A DNA stretch of 64,000 bases. Source: Lactobacillus amylolyticus DSM 11664 (lineage in GTDB: Bacteria > Bacillota > Bacilli > Lactobacillales > Lactobacillaceae). Positions within the stretch are counted from its first letter, which is position 1, and each line of letters opens with the position of its first letter. This document shows, piece after piece, positions 56,045 through 64,000 of this stretch. The translations under genes and the position numbers were made by a program. A model generated the notes under the pieces. It searched no databases and was not told the origin of the DNA. It saw only the letters and a list, made by a program, of their open reading frames with translations. The stretch lies in contig NZ_ADNY01000066.1 in NCBI RefSeq assembly GCF_000178475.1, positions 1 to 64,000 of the forward strand, in the 5' to 3' direction.

Positions 56045-57204
56045 TATACGCGCTCGATTTCATAGGCAATTGCCTGTCCACCACCGATACATAGAGTGGC
56101 TAATGCCTTTTGCCCGTTTACCTTTTTTAAATCGCTGATTGCCGTTGTAATTAGACGGGTTCCCGTTGCTCCCAAGGGATGGCCTAAGGCAATTGCTCCA
56201 CCTAAGATATTCAGCTTATCAGCCGGGATATGCAAGTCGCGTTTAAGAGCGACAGCTTGTGCCGCAAAAGCCTCATTAACTTCAAAGGCATCATAGTCAT
56301 TAATTTGTGTTTTAGCCTTTTTTAGCAATTTTTTAACGGCGAAATATGGCGTATAGCCCATTAAACCTGGATCAAATCCAGCTTCTGCGAAGTCTCCAAG
56401 TTTAGCAAGTGGCTTTAGACCTAATTGGTCGCATTTTTCTTTAGTAGCTAAAATCAACATGCTTGCGCCATCATTTAAAGGTGAAGCGTTGCCCGCTGTC
56501 ACTTTGCCGCCTTCTTTAAATACGGTTTTCAGCTTAGCTAAGGCAGACATACTTGTATCCGGACGAATGCTCTCATCTTGAGCTAAAGTCTCGCCATTAA
56601 GCGTAATTGGCAATATTTCATCCGCAAACGCATTTTCTTCAACCGCCTTGACGGCTTTTCTATGAGATTCAACACTAAAACGGTCCATTTCTTCTTTAGA
56701 AATATGATACTTCTCAGCAACGTTTTCCGCCGTGACACCCATGTGTTGCCCGGAAAAAGCATCAATCAAAGCATCGGTAAACAGAGTATTTCTTAAATGA
56801 CCGCTTGGATTTTCTTTATCTTTTTTGTCAAGTACATACGGTGCATTGGTCATGCTTTCAGCACCACCAACGGCTACCAAATCCAGATCGCCCATCATCA
56901 TCTGTCCTTGAGCTAGACGAACTGCTTTTAAACTCGAGCCACAGACGTCATTAACAGTTGTTGCGACCGTAGATTCAGGCAAACCTGAATTAAGTGCTAC
57001 TTGCCGCGCCATATTTTCGCCTAAACCGGCTGCTATGACGTTTCCCATGAAGACAGCTTCAACTTCAGCCGGATCCAGATCAATCGCTTTTAAAGTCTCT
57101 TTTAGGGCCATTACGCCGAGATCAACGGCAGTTTGATCTTTAAAAAAGCCCTTATAACGACCAAAAGGCGTTCTTTTGGCTGCAACAATATAAATATCTC
57201 TCAT
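56044..57204 (-). CDS. thl: Acetyl-CoA acetyltransferase (thiolase)
   Basis: Joins two acetyl-CoA into acetoacetyl-CoA, the entry to the mevalonate pathway. The 386-residue protein has the acyl-Cys88 in NDVCGSSLKAV, the NEAFAAQA motif, GGAIALGHPLGATGTR with the active His, and the second Cys in LCIGGGQ. In enterococci this activity is fused to HMG-CoA reductase (mvaE); here they are separate, overlapping genes. Confidence 0.95.
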   Translation of the reverse strand: MRDIYIVAAKRTPFGRYKGFFKDQTAVDLGVMALKETLKAIDLDPAEVEAVFMGNVIAAGLGENMARQVALNSGLPESTVATTVNDVCGSSLKAVRLAQGQMMMGDLDLVAVGGAESMTNAPYVLDKKDKENPSGHLRNTLFTDALIDAFSGQHMGVTAENVAEKYHISKEEMDRFSVESHRKAVKAVEENAFADEILPITLNGETLAQDESIRPDTSMSALAKLKTVFKEGGKVTAGNASPLNDGASMLILATKEKCDQLGLKPLAKLGDFAEAGFDPGLMGYTPYFAVKKLLKKAKTQINDYDAFEVNEAFAAQAVALKRDLHIPADKLNILGGAIALGHPLGATGTRLITTAISDLKKVNGQKALATLCIGGGQAIAYEIERV

Positions 57205-57265
57205 CTAAAATTATTTCCCCTTTAGCTGTTTTTATATATACCTCATATATTATAAATAAAACCAA

Positions 57266-57297
57266 GAAAAAACTCAGGCATGATTGTCTAAGTTTTA
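57266..57297 (-). terminator. Terminator after galU
   Basis: Minus strand: AACTTAGACA, loop ATCA, TGCCTGAGTT, then TTTTCTTGG. Eight of nine stem positions pair. Confidence 0.75.
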
Positions 57298-57310
57298 TTA
57301 ATTCTTCAAA

Positions 57311-58201
57311 TTATTTCTTTTCAGCAGCCAATTTCTTGCCTAAATTGATAATGTATTCGCGCAATTCATCTTTTGTCCTAAGATGATGCAAACCATATTC
57401 AATTGAAGTTTCAAGGTAACCTTCCTTGTTACCAACATCATGACGCTCACCCTTAAAGACGTGAGCAAATACTCTTTGGGTTTTGTTCATAGTATCGATC
57501 GCATCAGTTAATTGGATTTCGCCGCCACGACCTGGTTTTTGATGAGCTAAAATATCAAAAATCTCTGGCGTCAGCAAATAACGGCCGATAATTGCATAAT
57601 CGCTTGGCGCTTTATCCACATCTGGCTTTTCCACAAATGCTTTAACGTTGATTAAGCCTGGTTCAATTTCATCAGAAGGTTCAATGACACCATATTTAGA
57701 CACTTCTTCATGCGGCACTTTCATAACGGCAATTGTTGATGCGTGGGTTTTATCATAACGATCAATCAATTGTTTGGTTAATGGTTCTTTGTCATCCATT
57801 AAGTCGTCGCCAAGCATAACAGCAAAAGGCTCATCCCCAACGAAGCGGCGGGCCTTTAAAATAGCATCTCCTAAGCCGTTTGGATATGGTTGCCGAGTAA
57901 AGTACAAATTAACACCCAAATCGGTAATATCTTGCGTTAACTTAAGGAGTTTATTTTTACCTGTTTTGGCTAAGTCCTGCTCAAGTTCTGGGTTGGAATC
58001 AAAATGATCCTCAATTGAACGCTTATTTTTGCCAGTTACGATTAAAATATCTTCGATACCTGATTTTTTGGCTTCCTCAACGATAAATTGAATCGTAGGC
58101 TTATCAACAATTGGCAGCATTTCTTTTGGCATTGCCTTAGTTGCTGGTAAAAAACGGGTGCCAAGACCTGCAGCTGGAATAACTGCTTTTCTAACTTTCA
58201 T
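57311..58201 (-). CDS. galU: UTP-glucose-1-phosphate uridylyltransferase
   Basis: Makes UDP-glucose for exopolysaccharide, teichoic acid glycosylation and galactose use. The 296-residue protein has [21 protein letters not shown] near residue 8, the KP/DE motifs [10 protein letters not shown] and VEKP, and [13 protein letters not shown] use the ATG at 58201; the upstream frame overlaps yihY. Weak GAAAG ribosome site. Confidence 0.95.
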   Translation of the reverse strand: MKVRKAVIPAAGLGTRFLPATKAMPKEMLPIVDKPTIQFIVEEAKKSGIEDILIVTGKNKRSIEDHFDSNPELEQDLAKTGKNKLLKLTQDITDLGVNLYFTRQPYPNGLGDAILKARRFVGDEPFAVMLGDDLMDDKEPLTKQLIDRYDKTHASTIAVMKVPHEEVSKYGVIEPSDEIEPGLINVKAFVEKPDVDKAPSDYAIIGRYLLTPEIFDILAHQKPGRGGEIQLTDAIDTMNKTQRVFAHVFKGERHDVGNKEGYLETSIEYGLHHLRTKDELREYIINLGKKLAAEKK

Positions 58202-58217
58202 AAATACACACTTTCTA

Positions 58218-59135
58218 TTATTGATGACGTTTTTGCTGAATGTAAGAAGCAATTCGACCTGATGAATATTCTAAATCACCATATTTGATTCTAGTGATTG
58301 TCGCGTTAATGCTTGTTCCAAATAAGAAAAGCAAAGAAATAATGTTCAGCCACAACATGAAAATAATAAAGGTTCCAATAATGCCATAGTTTTCCCAACT
58401 GATAGGAAAATGATGCAAATAAAAGCCAAACAAATAAGACAGTGCTGACCAGCTAAGAACCGTAAAAATTACGCCAGGCCAAATAATTCTTTTCCGCAGC
58501 TTAATATTCGGCAAAACATAATTAAGATAAGCTACCGCAACTACCATCATCAGAATGATGACCGGATAGCGATAACTAAATATCTTTTTAATCTCTCCAA
58601 CTGAAATGGACATAATTGGACGCAAGAACTCCAATACTTGCTGACCAAAAATCATTACTAAAGCAATTGCCGTAAAGACAATAATCATGAGCGCCGTCAA
58701 AAGAATAGTAAATGACCTTGTCCACAAAAAATTCAGAAAGGATAATTTTAACTCAACTGCATGAACGCCATAGAGTCGGTTCATTCCAACTCTAATTGCA
58801 TTTACCATGTTCGAGAAAGACCAAATGGCCAAAATAATACCGAATGAAATATATCCGGTCGAATTATTTTTCAGTAAAGTGTTAATAATTGGCATGATAT
58901 ATTTGGAAACCTGATCCGGAAAAATAAGGTCCAAATAGTCTGCAATTGGCTCTGTATTGATATGAAATAGTGGCAGAACATTCCCAACAATAATTATGAT
59001 TGGAAAGATTGAAAACAAAATATAATAGGCAATTACAATTGAACTTTGAAAAATTTCACCTTCAGCAAGCACTGAAGACAACTTTTTATAAAAAGAACCT
59101 GCTTGCTCTCTAAAGCGCCTGACAGAAGTCTTCAT
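58218..59135 (-). CDS. YihY/BrkB family inner membrane protein
   Basis: 305-residue protein of the YihY (formerly ribonuclease BN) family with six membrane helices and the conserved [21 protein letters not shown] at residues 32-52. Another conserved part is [16 protein letters not shown] and a [18 protein letters not shown] segment. Function is unproven; no nuclease motif is present. It follows map by nine bases and probably shares its transcript. Confidence 0.9.
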   Translation of the reverse strand: MKTSVRRFREQAGSFYKKLSSVLAEGEIFQSSIVIAYYILFSIFPIIIIVGNVLPLFHINTEPIADYLDLIFPDQVSKYIMPIINTLLKNNSTGYISFGIILAIWSFSNMVNAIRVGMNRLYGVHAVELKLSFLNFLWTRSFTILLTALMIIVFTAIALVMIFGQQVLEFLRPIMSISVGEIKKIFSYRYPVIILMMVVAVAYLNYVLPNIKLRKRIIWPGVIFTVLSWSALSYLFGFYLHHFPISWENYGIIGTFIIFMLWLNIISLLFLFGTSINATITRIKYGDLEYSSGRIASYIQQKRHQ

Positions 59136-59144
59136 CCATATACC

Positions 59145-59972
59145 TTAGTCATCCATCTCATCAAAATGAGGCAAGTATTTTTCATAACCATCATATGGCT
59201 TTTGCAAAGTCAAAATCTTAGGACCATCTTTGGTAATTGCAAAAGTGTGTTCAAATTGGGCGGCTTTTGAACCATCTGAAGTAGCATAGTAAACCCAATC
59301 ATCATTTGGATCATCAACAGTTCTTTGATCAATATGCCAATCGCCGCCTGCTTCAACCATTGGTTCACATGTAATAGTCATGCCCTCACGCAGGCGAAGA
59401 CCATGACCGGCTTTCCCCCAGTGTGGAACTTCAGGATCTTCATGAATAGATGGTTGAATGCCATGACCAACTAATTCGCGAACGTCACCATAATGATGCT
59501 CATCTTCAACAAAAGTTTGAATAGCATGGCCGATATCACCAATTCTGTTGCCAAGAACAGCTTGATCAATCCCGAGATACATTGCTTTTCTGGTAGTTTC
59601 GATCAAATCTTGATCTTCTTTTGAAATTTTGCCTACAGGATAAGTAGTACATGAATCAGTTTCATAGCCATTAAGGTTGCAAGTTACGTCAACCTTAACA
59701 ATGTCGCCTTCATTTAAAATGCGATCTTTTCTTGGAGTTTGGTGTGCAACTTCATCATTAACTGAGATGCAGGTACCATATTTATAGCCTTCGAAACCTT
59801 GTTCTGAAAGACGGCCACCCTTTGATTTAACGTATTTTTGGCACCATTCTTCAATATCCCAAGTTGAAATACCTGGTTTAATTACATCACGCAAGCCTTC
59901 AAACATTGATGCAAGAAGTCGGCCGGACTTTTGCATTCCTTGCAATTCACGAACAGATTTTATCGTTATCAA
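59145..59972 (-). CDS. map: Methionine aminopeptidase, type I
   Basis: Removes N-terminal Met from new proteins. The 275-residue protein has the metal ligands: Asp in VKVDVTCNLNGYETDSC, His in ELVGHGIQPSIHEDPEVPHWG, Glu in TCEPMVEAGG and Glu near the C-terminus (AAQFEHTFAI). It is slightly longer than the roughly 250-residue E. coli enzyme, with an acidic C-terminal extension. ATG start, divergent from the flavodoxin gene. Confidence 0.96.
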   Translation of the reverse strand: MITIKSVRELQGMQKSGRLLASMFEGLRDVIKPGISTWDIEEWCQKYVKSKGGRLSEQGFEGYKYGTCISVNDEVAHQTPRKDRILNEGDIVKVDVTCNLNGYETDSCTTYPVGKISKEDQDLIETTRKAMYLGIDQAVLGNRIGDIGHAIQTFVEDEHHYGDVRELVGHGIQPSIHEDPEVPHWGKAGHGLRLREGMTITCEPMVEAGGDWHIDQRTVDDPNDDWVYYATSDGSKAAQFEHTFAITKDGPKILTLQKPYDGYEKYLPHFDEMDD

Positions 59973-60107
59973 AATATTCTCTCCTCATCAAAAAAATAGT
60001 TATTTTTATTATAGCGTTTTTTAAAAGTTTGCTAAAGGATTACGATAATTATCAGAAATTATGTATAATAAAGGTTATATATGAGACGCATGAAAGGTAG
60101 AGTTATC

Positions 60108-60554
60108 ATGAAAGCCAAAATTGTTTATGCCAGCCTGACTGGTAATGACGAAGATATAGCTGACATGCTTGAAGAAGATTTACAAGACTATGGCTTTGAA
60201 ACAGACTCAAGCGACGTCAGTTTTGCGGATGCAAGTGAATATGAGGATGCAGATTTATGCATTTTCATTACCTACACTTACGGCGAAGGCACGATGACCG
60301 ATGATTTGGCTGACTTTTACGACCAACTGAAAGATATTGATTTAAACGGCAAAGCTTTTGCGGTGATGGGTTCAGGAGACAAAACCTATGGTGAACACTT
60401 CTGTGAAAATGTTTTTGACTTCGAAAAAGCATTTAAAAAGTGCGGCGCCAAAGAAATCACAGCACCGGTAACCATTGAAAATGCTCCAGATGATGACGAT
60501 ATTGCGTTAATCGATCAAGCCGCAAAGGAAATGAATGAAAAACTAAATGGATAA
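60108..60554 (+). CDS. Flavodoxin
   Basis: FMN-binding electron carrier. The 148-residue protein has the phosphate loop ASLTGNDEDIAD (8-19), the acidic surface typical of flavodoxins (many Asp/Glu) and TYTYGEGTMTDD for the isoalloxazine ring. I use the ATG at 60108 after AAAGG; the longer frame adds nine residues unlike the family. Its 3' end overlaps the gtrA start by eight bases. Confidence 0.92.
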   Translation: MKAKIVYASLTGNDEDIADMLEEDLQDYGFETDSSDVSFADASEYEDADLCIFITYTYGEGTMTDDLADFYDQLKDIDLNGKAFAVMGSGDKTYGEHFCENVFDFEKAFKKCGAKEITAPVTIENAPDDDDIALIDQAAKEMNEKLNG

Positions 60555-61092
60555 AAATATGCAGCAAAATAAACGGGCTGTGGTTAGCGACGAAAAAAAT
60601 ATTCGTCATTTGGGGCAAAAGCTAATGAGACGTCATAGAAATTTATGTGTTTACATGCTTTTCGGTTTTGTCGCGGCTCTAATCAATACTGTGGCCTTCA
60701 TGATCTTGCATCAGTGGTGGCACAGTGCCGTGGTGATTTCCAACACGATTGCTTTCATCGTTTCTAATTTGGCTTCTTTTTACTTTAATCAAAAAGCTGT
60801 CTTTATCAACAATGTCGACCATGAACATTCAACTTGGCATAAACTAGTAGCCTTTTTTACTTATAGAATCATTTCACTGATTCCAGATACATTGATTATG
60901 TTGGTTGGTCTTTCATGGCTCCATCTTAATGCCTTGCTTGTCAAAATTATTGATCAAATTTTAGTCGGAATTTTCAACTATCTGACGACCAGATCAGTCT
61001 TCCAAAAGCAAGAACATACAATGATTGAACGAGCAAAAATTCGGCTGGAACAACAAAAAGAAAAACATGAACACAAAAAAAGCAATGAGTAA
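60547..61092 (+). CDS. GtrA-like membrane protein
   Basis: 181-residue GtrA/DPMS-family protein with four membrane helices (about 38-58, 66-86, 104-124, 133-152) and the family pattern FGFVAALINTVAFMIL...SNLASFYFNQKAVF. Such proteins are thought to flip polyprenyl-linked sugars. The tail is charged and helical. It starts at the ATG at 60547, or a second ATG four codons later, inside the flavodoxin end. Translation is coupled to flavodoxin. Confidence 0.87.
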   Translation: MDKNMQQNKRAVVSDEKNIRHLGQKLMRRHRNLCVYMLFGFVAALINTVAFMILHQWWHSAVVISNTIAFIVSNLASFYFNQKAVFINNVDHEHSTWHKLVAFFTYRIISLIPDTLIMLVGLSWLHLNALLVKIIDQILVGIFNYLTTRSVFQKQEHTMIERAKIRLEQQKEKHEHKKSNE

Positions 61093-61110
61093 TCAAAACT
61101 CATTGCTTTT
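61075..61110. terminator. Bidirectional terminator gtrA / mnaA
   Basis: AAAAGCAATGAGT, loop AATCAAA, ACTCATTGCTTTT. The gtrA stop lies in the loop. Confidence 0.88.
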
Positions 61111-61113
61111 CTT

Positions 61114-62256
61114 TTATTCAAAATCCTTTGGTCTTGGACCTGTCTTGTCTGAGAAGTAGTATGCAATATCATCCATGATCCGATCAGCCGCATGACCATC
61201 CCCATATGGATTCTTTGCATTGGCCATCTTGTCATAGGCATCCTTGTTTTCCAAAAGCTCAAGCATGTTCTCTCTGACTTTATCCACTTCTGTACCCACA
61301 AGTCTTAAGGTTCCGGCTTTGACTCCTTCTGGGCGCTCAGTGGTATCTCTTAAAACAAGAACGGGCTTGCCAAGGCTTGGTGCTTCTTCTTGTACACCGC
61401 CGGAATCGGTCATGATGAAGTATGAACGTTTAGCCAAATTGTGGAAATCGACCACATCCAATGGTTCAATCAAGTGAATTCTCGGGTCACCGCCAAGAAC
61501 TTCGTTGGCAACTTTTTGCACTCTTGGGGATAAGTGGACTGGATAAATGATTTCCACATCATCATGGCTGTCGATAACCTGCTTTATGACTTTGAAGACG
61601 CGGCGCATTGGTTCACCCTGATTTTCGCGACGGTGCATGGTTACCAAAATCACTTTGCTCCCAGGCGTAATTTCATCCATCACAGCGTGATGATAATCTT
61701 TTTGCACAGTTTCATGAAGAGCATCGATTGCAGTATTACCGGTCACAAAAATGCCATCTGGTTTGTGATTTTCTTTTAACAAATTAGACTTAGACAATTC
61801 AGTTGGTGCAAAGTAAAGATCAGCCATATCATCAGTCATTTGCCGGTTCATCTCTTCAGGAAACGGTGAATACTTGTTCCAAGTACGAAGTCCGGCCTCA
61901 ACGTGGCCCAAAGTCGTTTGTTCATAAAAAGTGGCTAAGCTGGCAGCAAAACTTGTTGTGGTGTCGCCGTGAACTAGAACGATGTCTGGCTTTTCTTCTT
62001 GGATGACTTTAGCTAAATCATTCAAAACTTTTGAAGTAATATCCTCCAAAGTCTGGTTCTTGTGCATAATGTTAAAGTCATAGTCAGGCTTAATTTTAAA
62101 AATATCCAAAACCTGATCCAGCATTTCACGGTGCTGCGCACTAACAACCGTTACTTCATCAAAACGCTCATCTTTTTTCAGTTTTAAAACAAGCGGTGCC
62201 ATTTTGATTGCTTCTGGACGCGTACCGAAAACCGTCATTACTTTTATTTTTTTCAT
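61114..62256 (-). CDS. mnaA: UDP-N-acetylglucosamine 2-epimerase (non-hydrolysing)
   Basis: Interconverts UDP-GlcNAc and UDP-ManNAc, the precursor for teichoic acid linkage units. The 380-residue GT-B fold protein has FGTRPEAIKMAPLVL (10-24), the DIVLVHGDTTTSFA segment, GLRT near 140, ETQGEPMRR-like HRRENQGEPMRR, and DSGGVQEEAPSLGKPVLVLRDTTERPEG. Cytosolic. ATG after AAGGA. It fits with TagO earlier in the window. Confidence 0.95.
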   Translation of the reverse strand: MKKIKVMTVFGTRPEAIKMAPLVLKLKKDERFDEVTVVSAQHREMLDQVLDIFKIKPDYDFNIMHKNQTLEDITSKVLNDLAKVIQEEKPDIVLVHGDTTTSFAASLATFYEQTTLGHVEAGLRTWNKYSPFPEEMNRQMTDDMADLYFAPTELSKSNLLKENHKPDGIFVTGNTAIDALHETVQKDYHHAVMDEITPGSKVILVTMHRRENQGEPMRRVFKVIKQVIDSHDDVEIIYPVHLSPRVQKVANEVLGGDPRIHLIEPLDVVDFHNLAKRSYFIMTDSGGVQEEAPSLGKPVLVLRDTTERPEGVKAGTLRLVGTEVDKVRENMLELLENKDAYDKMANAKNPYGDGHAADRIMDDIAYYFSDKTGPRPKDFE

Positions 62257-62271
62257 TACGCTTTTTTTCCT

Positions 62272-62448
62272 TTATTTCATTGGATTAAGCATGATCACTG
62301 TCACTAAGCCCCAAACAAGAAATACACAAATTAATGCTGTGTATAACAAATATTTTCTTGTCTTTGGTGGCCGATTTTTATCCAAACCAAAAACCAGGCA
62401 AAAACAACCAATAATAATTGCGGCAGCTGCTAATAATAAATAAAGCAT
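62272..62448 (-). CDS. Small two-helix membrane protein upstream of mnaA
   Basis: 58-residue protein with two hydrophobic helices (about 2-19 and 32-53) joined by a basic loop (LDKNRPPKTRKY). I use the ATG at 62448 after AAAGAGA. The longer frame would run into the tRNA gene and cannot be the protein. It is 15 bases before mnaA and likely co-transcribed. Family unknown. Confidence 0.7.
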   Translation of the reverse strand: MLYLLLAAAAIIIGCFCLVFGLDKNRPPKTRKYLLYTALICVFLVWGLVTVIMLNPMK

Positions 62449-62481
62449 AAGTCTCTTTCTTATCCTAACTATTAAAAAATA

Positions 62482-62555
62482 TGATCCTGGTGAGATTTGA
62501 ACCCACGACACACGGTTTAGGAAACCGATGCTCTATCCAGCTGAGCTACAGGACC
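62482..62555 (-). tRNA. tRNA-Arg(CCT)
   Basis: The 74-base minus-strand cloverleaf begins GGTCCTG, pairs with CAGGATC plus discriminator A, and has D loop AGCTCAGCTGGATAGAGC, anticodon loop TTCCTAA (anticodon CCT, decodes AGG) and T arm GTGGGTTCAAATCTCAC. CCA is not encoded. It lies alone between a small membrane gene and the PTS EIIC gene. Confidence 0.95.
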
Positions 62556-62606
62556 AGCACAAATTAACTTTATCATAAAATGACAGTTAATTCACTATGT
62601 AATAGA

Positions 62607-63935
62607 TTAATATTTCCGACTAAAGAACGTCCGCGGATGATTCGTATCAGCGATTTTATCAGCAGCAAAAACAAACGGTGCCCAAATCGCCAATGCAATT
62701 AACATGTTGATTATTGCCAAGATAATTGCTCGCCAGTCATAATTGCAGGCCAAAAAGGAATTAAAAATCGGCGGCACAACCGATGGAACGGCAACTTGAA
62801 CCGGATTGACCAAGCCCATAACGGTTATCCAATAAGAGAAAGCGACATTAACCAAGGGTGCCAGTATAAATGGAATAAAGTAAATTGGATTCAGAACAAT
62901 GGGTAAACCAAAAACAACCGGTTCATTTATATTGAAAATTCCTGGAGCAAGTGCAACTTTGGCAATCGTGCGGTAATCACTACGTTTTGAAAATAGCAGA
63001 ATCGCAATAATCAGCATCAATGTACCGCCCGTTCCGCCAAACCAGGCAAAAGAATCAAATGATCCTCTTACCCAAATAAATTTCGGAACTTGAGCATTTC
63101 GAGCAGCCGTGACATTGACATTTTGCGCAGTTAACCAAATTGAATCCAAAATTGGCGATAAAACAGCCAGACCATTTAGGCCGAAAAAGCCAAAGACTTG
63201 AACTAGCAGCGTGACAAGCATGACCACACCAAAGCCTTGACCTAATTTGACTAAAGGAATTTGAATTGCTTTCAAGAGCCAGTTGCCAAAATAAGTGCCC
63301 ACAAATGTCTGAAAAAGATAATTGATTGCACCTACACCAAAGATTGCAAGAATTCCTGGAATCAAGGAATCAAATGCAGCTTGTTCAGCATGCGGCAAAT
63401 TGGCCTGCAAATGAATCATGATCCGTGCTTTATAACATAATACATAAATGCCAAAGCCGAGTGAGCCGAATAAAATGGCAGTGAATATTCCCGTGGTTGA
63501 AAATTGCTCAATGCCAAAAGCTTGTTTGACCGTAACGTTTTCACCATGAAGCTTAATCTGTGCATAATTGGCAACGCTGATCATAAAACTGGACAATGAA
63601 ATAATTGCTCCAGCCAAACGATTTGCTTCAAATGTCTTTGCCAACTGATAACCCAAGGAAACCGATAAGAATAACGCAAACAAGGCAAAACTGCCGCGCC
63701 AAACGATATTGCTGATTCTGGTCAACGGCTGCATGGCAAAAGCAAAGGTATCCCAACCCAATTGTGTTCTAGCAGCATCAATCAAGCTTTTAATCAGGAC
63801 CGCTACTGATCCAGCAATTGTAATCGGCATTACTGAAACAAAAGCATTCCTCAAAGCTACCAACCACCGAATTTGAGCGATTCGGTTAGCAATTGGCAAC
63901 AGATTATTCTCCATCCAATAAACTAATCGATTCAT
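62607..63935 (-). CDS. PTS lactose/cellobiose-type EIIC permease
   Basis: Membrane sugar channel of the phosphotransferase system. The 442-residue protein has about ten helices and family features: LRNAFVSVMPITIAGSVAVLI at the N-terminus, GGTGGTLMLIIAILLFSKRSDYR, and the motif APGIFNINEPVVFGLPIVLNPIYFIPF. No EIIA or EIIB gene is adjacent, so it depends on subunits encoded elsewhere. Its ATG overlaps the stop of the preceding gene (ATGA). ATG after AAGGTG. Confidence 0.92.
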   Translation of the reverse strand: MNRLVYWMENNLLPIANRIAQIRWLVALRNAFVSVMPITIAGSVAVLIKSLIDAARTQLGWDTFAFAMQPLTRISNIVWRGSFALFALFLSVSLGYQLAKTFEANRLAGAIISLSSFMISVANYAQIKLHGENVTVKQAFGIEQFSTTGIFTAILFGSLGFGIYVLCYKARIMIHLQANLPHAEQAAFDSLIPGILAIFGVGAINYLFQTFVGTYFGNWLLKAIQIPLVKLGQGFGVVMLVTLLVQVFGFFGLNGLAVLSPILDSIWLTAQNVNVTAARNAQVPKFIWVRGSFDSFAWFGGTGGTLMLIIAILLFSKRSDYRTIAKVALAPGIFNINEPVVFGLPIVLNPIYFIPFILAPLVNVAFSYWITVMGLVNPVQVAVPSVVPPIFNSFLACNYDWRAIILAIINMLIALAIWAPFVFAADKIADTNHPRTFFSRKY

Positions 63936-64000
63936 TTTTTCACCTTCAAATAATGTGGATGATAACCTTTACTCTTGTTCTTTCTCTTCTTATGCTTTTT
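63932..64000 (-). CDS. C-terminal end of a gene upstream of the PTS EIIC gene (partial)
   Basis: Only the last 22 residues are in the window (KKHKKRKNKSKGYHPHYLKVKK), very basic, ending at a TGA that overlaps the EIIC start. The coupling suggests a shared operon. The family cannot be named from this much. Confidence 0.6.
   Translation of the reverse strand, partial: KKHKKRKNKSKGYHPHYLKVKK

Noticed and set aside
62449-62511. N-terminal extension of the small membrane protein upstream of mnaA
   Set aside because: It would translate part of tRNA-Arg; the ATG at 62448 has a ribosome site.
1-64000. CRISPR arrays, rRNA operons, prophage or riboswitches
   Set aside because: No regularly spaced repeats, rRNA signatures, integrase or phage genes, or T-box/SAM/TPP-type leaders were seen on either strand.

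Overview
The window is a low-GC Firmicutes chromosome segment, most likely from the Lactobacillus acidophilus/helveticus/crispatus group. Supporting evidence: a lactobacillus-type gpsA-lgt-hprK-prfB-secA-hpf-comF block, a trmL-ftsK-ymfF-ymfH-ymfI-rodZ-pgsA-recA-rny block, a 591-residue oleate hydratase, a mevalonate operon (thl-mvaA-mvaS), DUF1149 and DUF1827 proteins, frequent TTG/GTG starts and strong AAGGAGG-type ribosome binding sites. The species is not proven by what can be read here. Almost everything is core chromosome: there is no intact insertion sequence, prophage or CRISPR array.

Layout. 1-9.3 kb (minus strand): glycerol-3-phosphate dehydrogenase, lipoprotein lipidation, HPr kinase, RF2 (with its programmed +1 frameshift), SecA, ribosome hibernation factor, and the DNA-uptake pair comFA-comFC. 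9.4-24 kb: YigZ (plus strand), TagO, RNase Y, RecA, PgsA, RodZ, a ymfF-ymfH-ymfI cluster in which ymfH is frameshifted, FtsK, DUF1149, TrmL and an AI-2E-family permease. 24-38 kb: a GutA-like PTS protein, a P-type ATPase, a lactonase, a VTT membrane protein, a GH31 glucosidase, oleate hydratase, then a counterpart of the Bacillus yjb cluster (RluA-type synthase, NAD kinase, RelQ, CYTH protein, SpxH-like adaptor, CoiA). 38-50.8 kb: MecA, Spx, PtsH-PtsI, ClpE, RF3, a CorC-like protein, RecX and an RlmD-type methyltransferase. 50.8-64 kb: a 330-base gene-free stretch, an alpha/beta hydrolase, a decayed YjeM-like permease, the mevalonate operon, GalU, YihY, Map, a flavodoxin, GtrA, UDP-GlcNAc 2-epimerase, tRNA-Arg(CCT) and a PTS EIIC.

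Functional threads. (1) Carbon control: HPr (His15 and Ser46 present), Enzyme I and HPr kinase are all here, and catabolite-response (cre) or cre-like elements lie at the hpf promoter, at a promoter with no assigned gene (51151-51177), and more weakly before the GH31 gene and ptsH. (2) Proteolysis and stress: Spx, MecA, an SpxH-like adaptor and ClpE lie within 8 kb, and clpE carries a CIRCE (HrcA) operator across its promoter. (3) Competence: comFA-comFC, coiA and recA share an upstream motif, a T-run followed by CGTAT and then a Shine-Dalgarno-like sequence 9-10 bases on, which resembles a late-competence promoter. The recA copy is fused to an SOS box and a housekeeping promoter, and cinA is absent from its usual place.

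The least explained item is the 330-base stretch at 50.8-51.18 kb. A perfect cre palindrome sits inside a good promoter and points into sequence that has several hairpins, ends at the rlmD terminator, and encodes at most a 52-codon frame. It is the best candidate for an undescribed small RNA or peptide gene.
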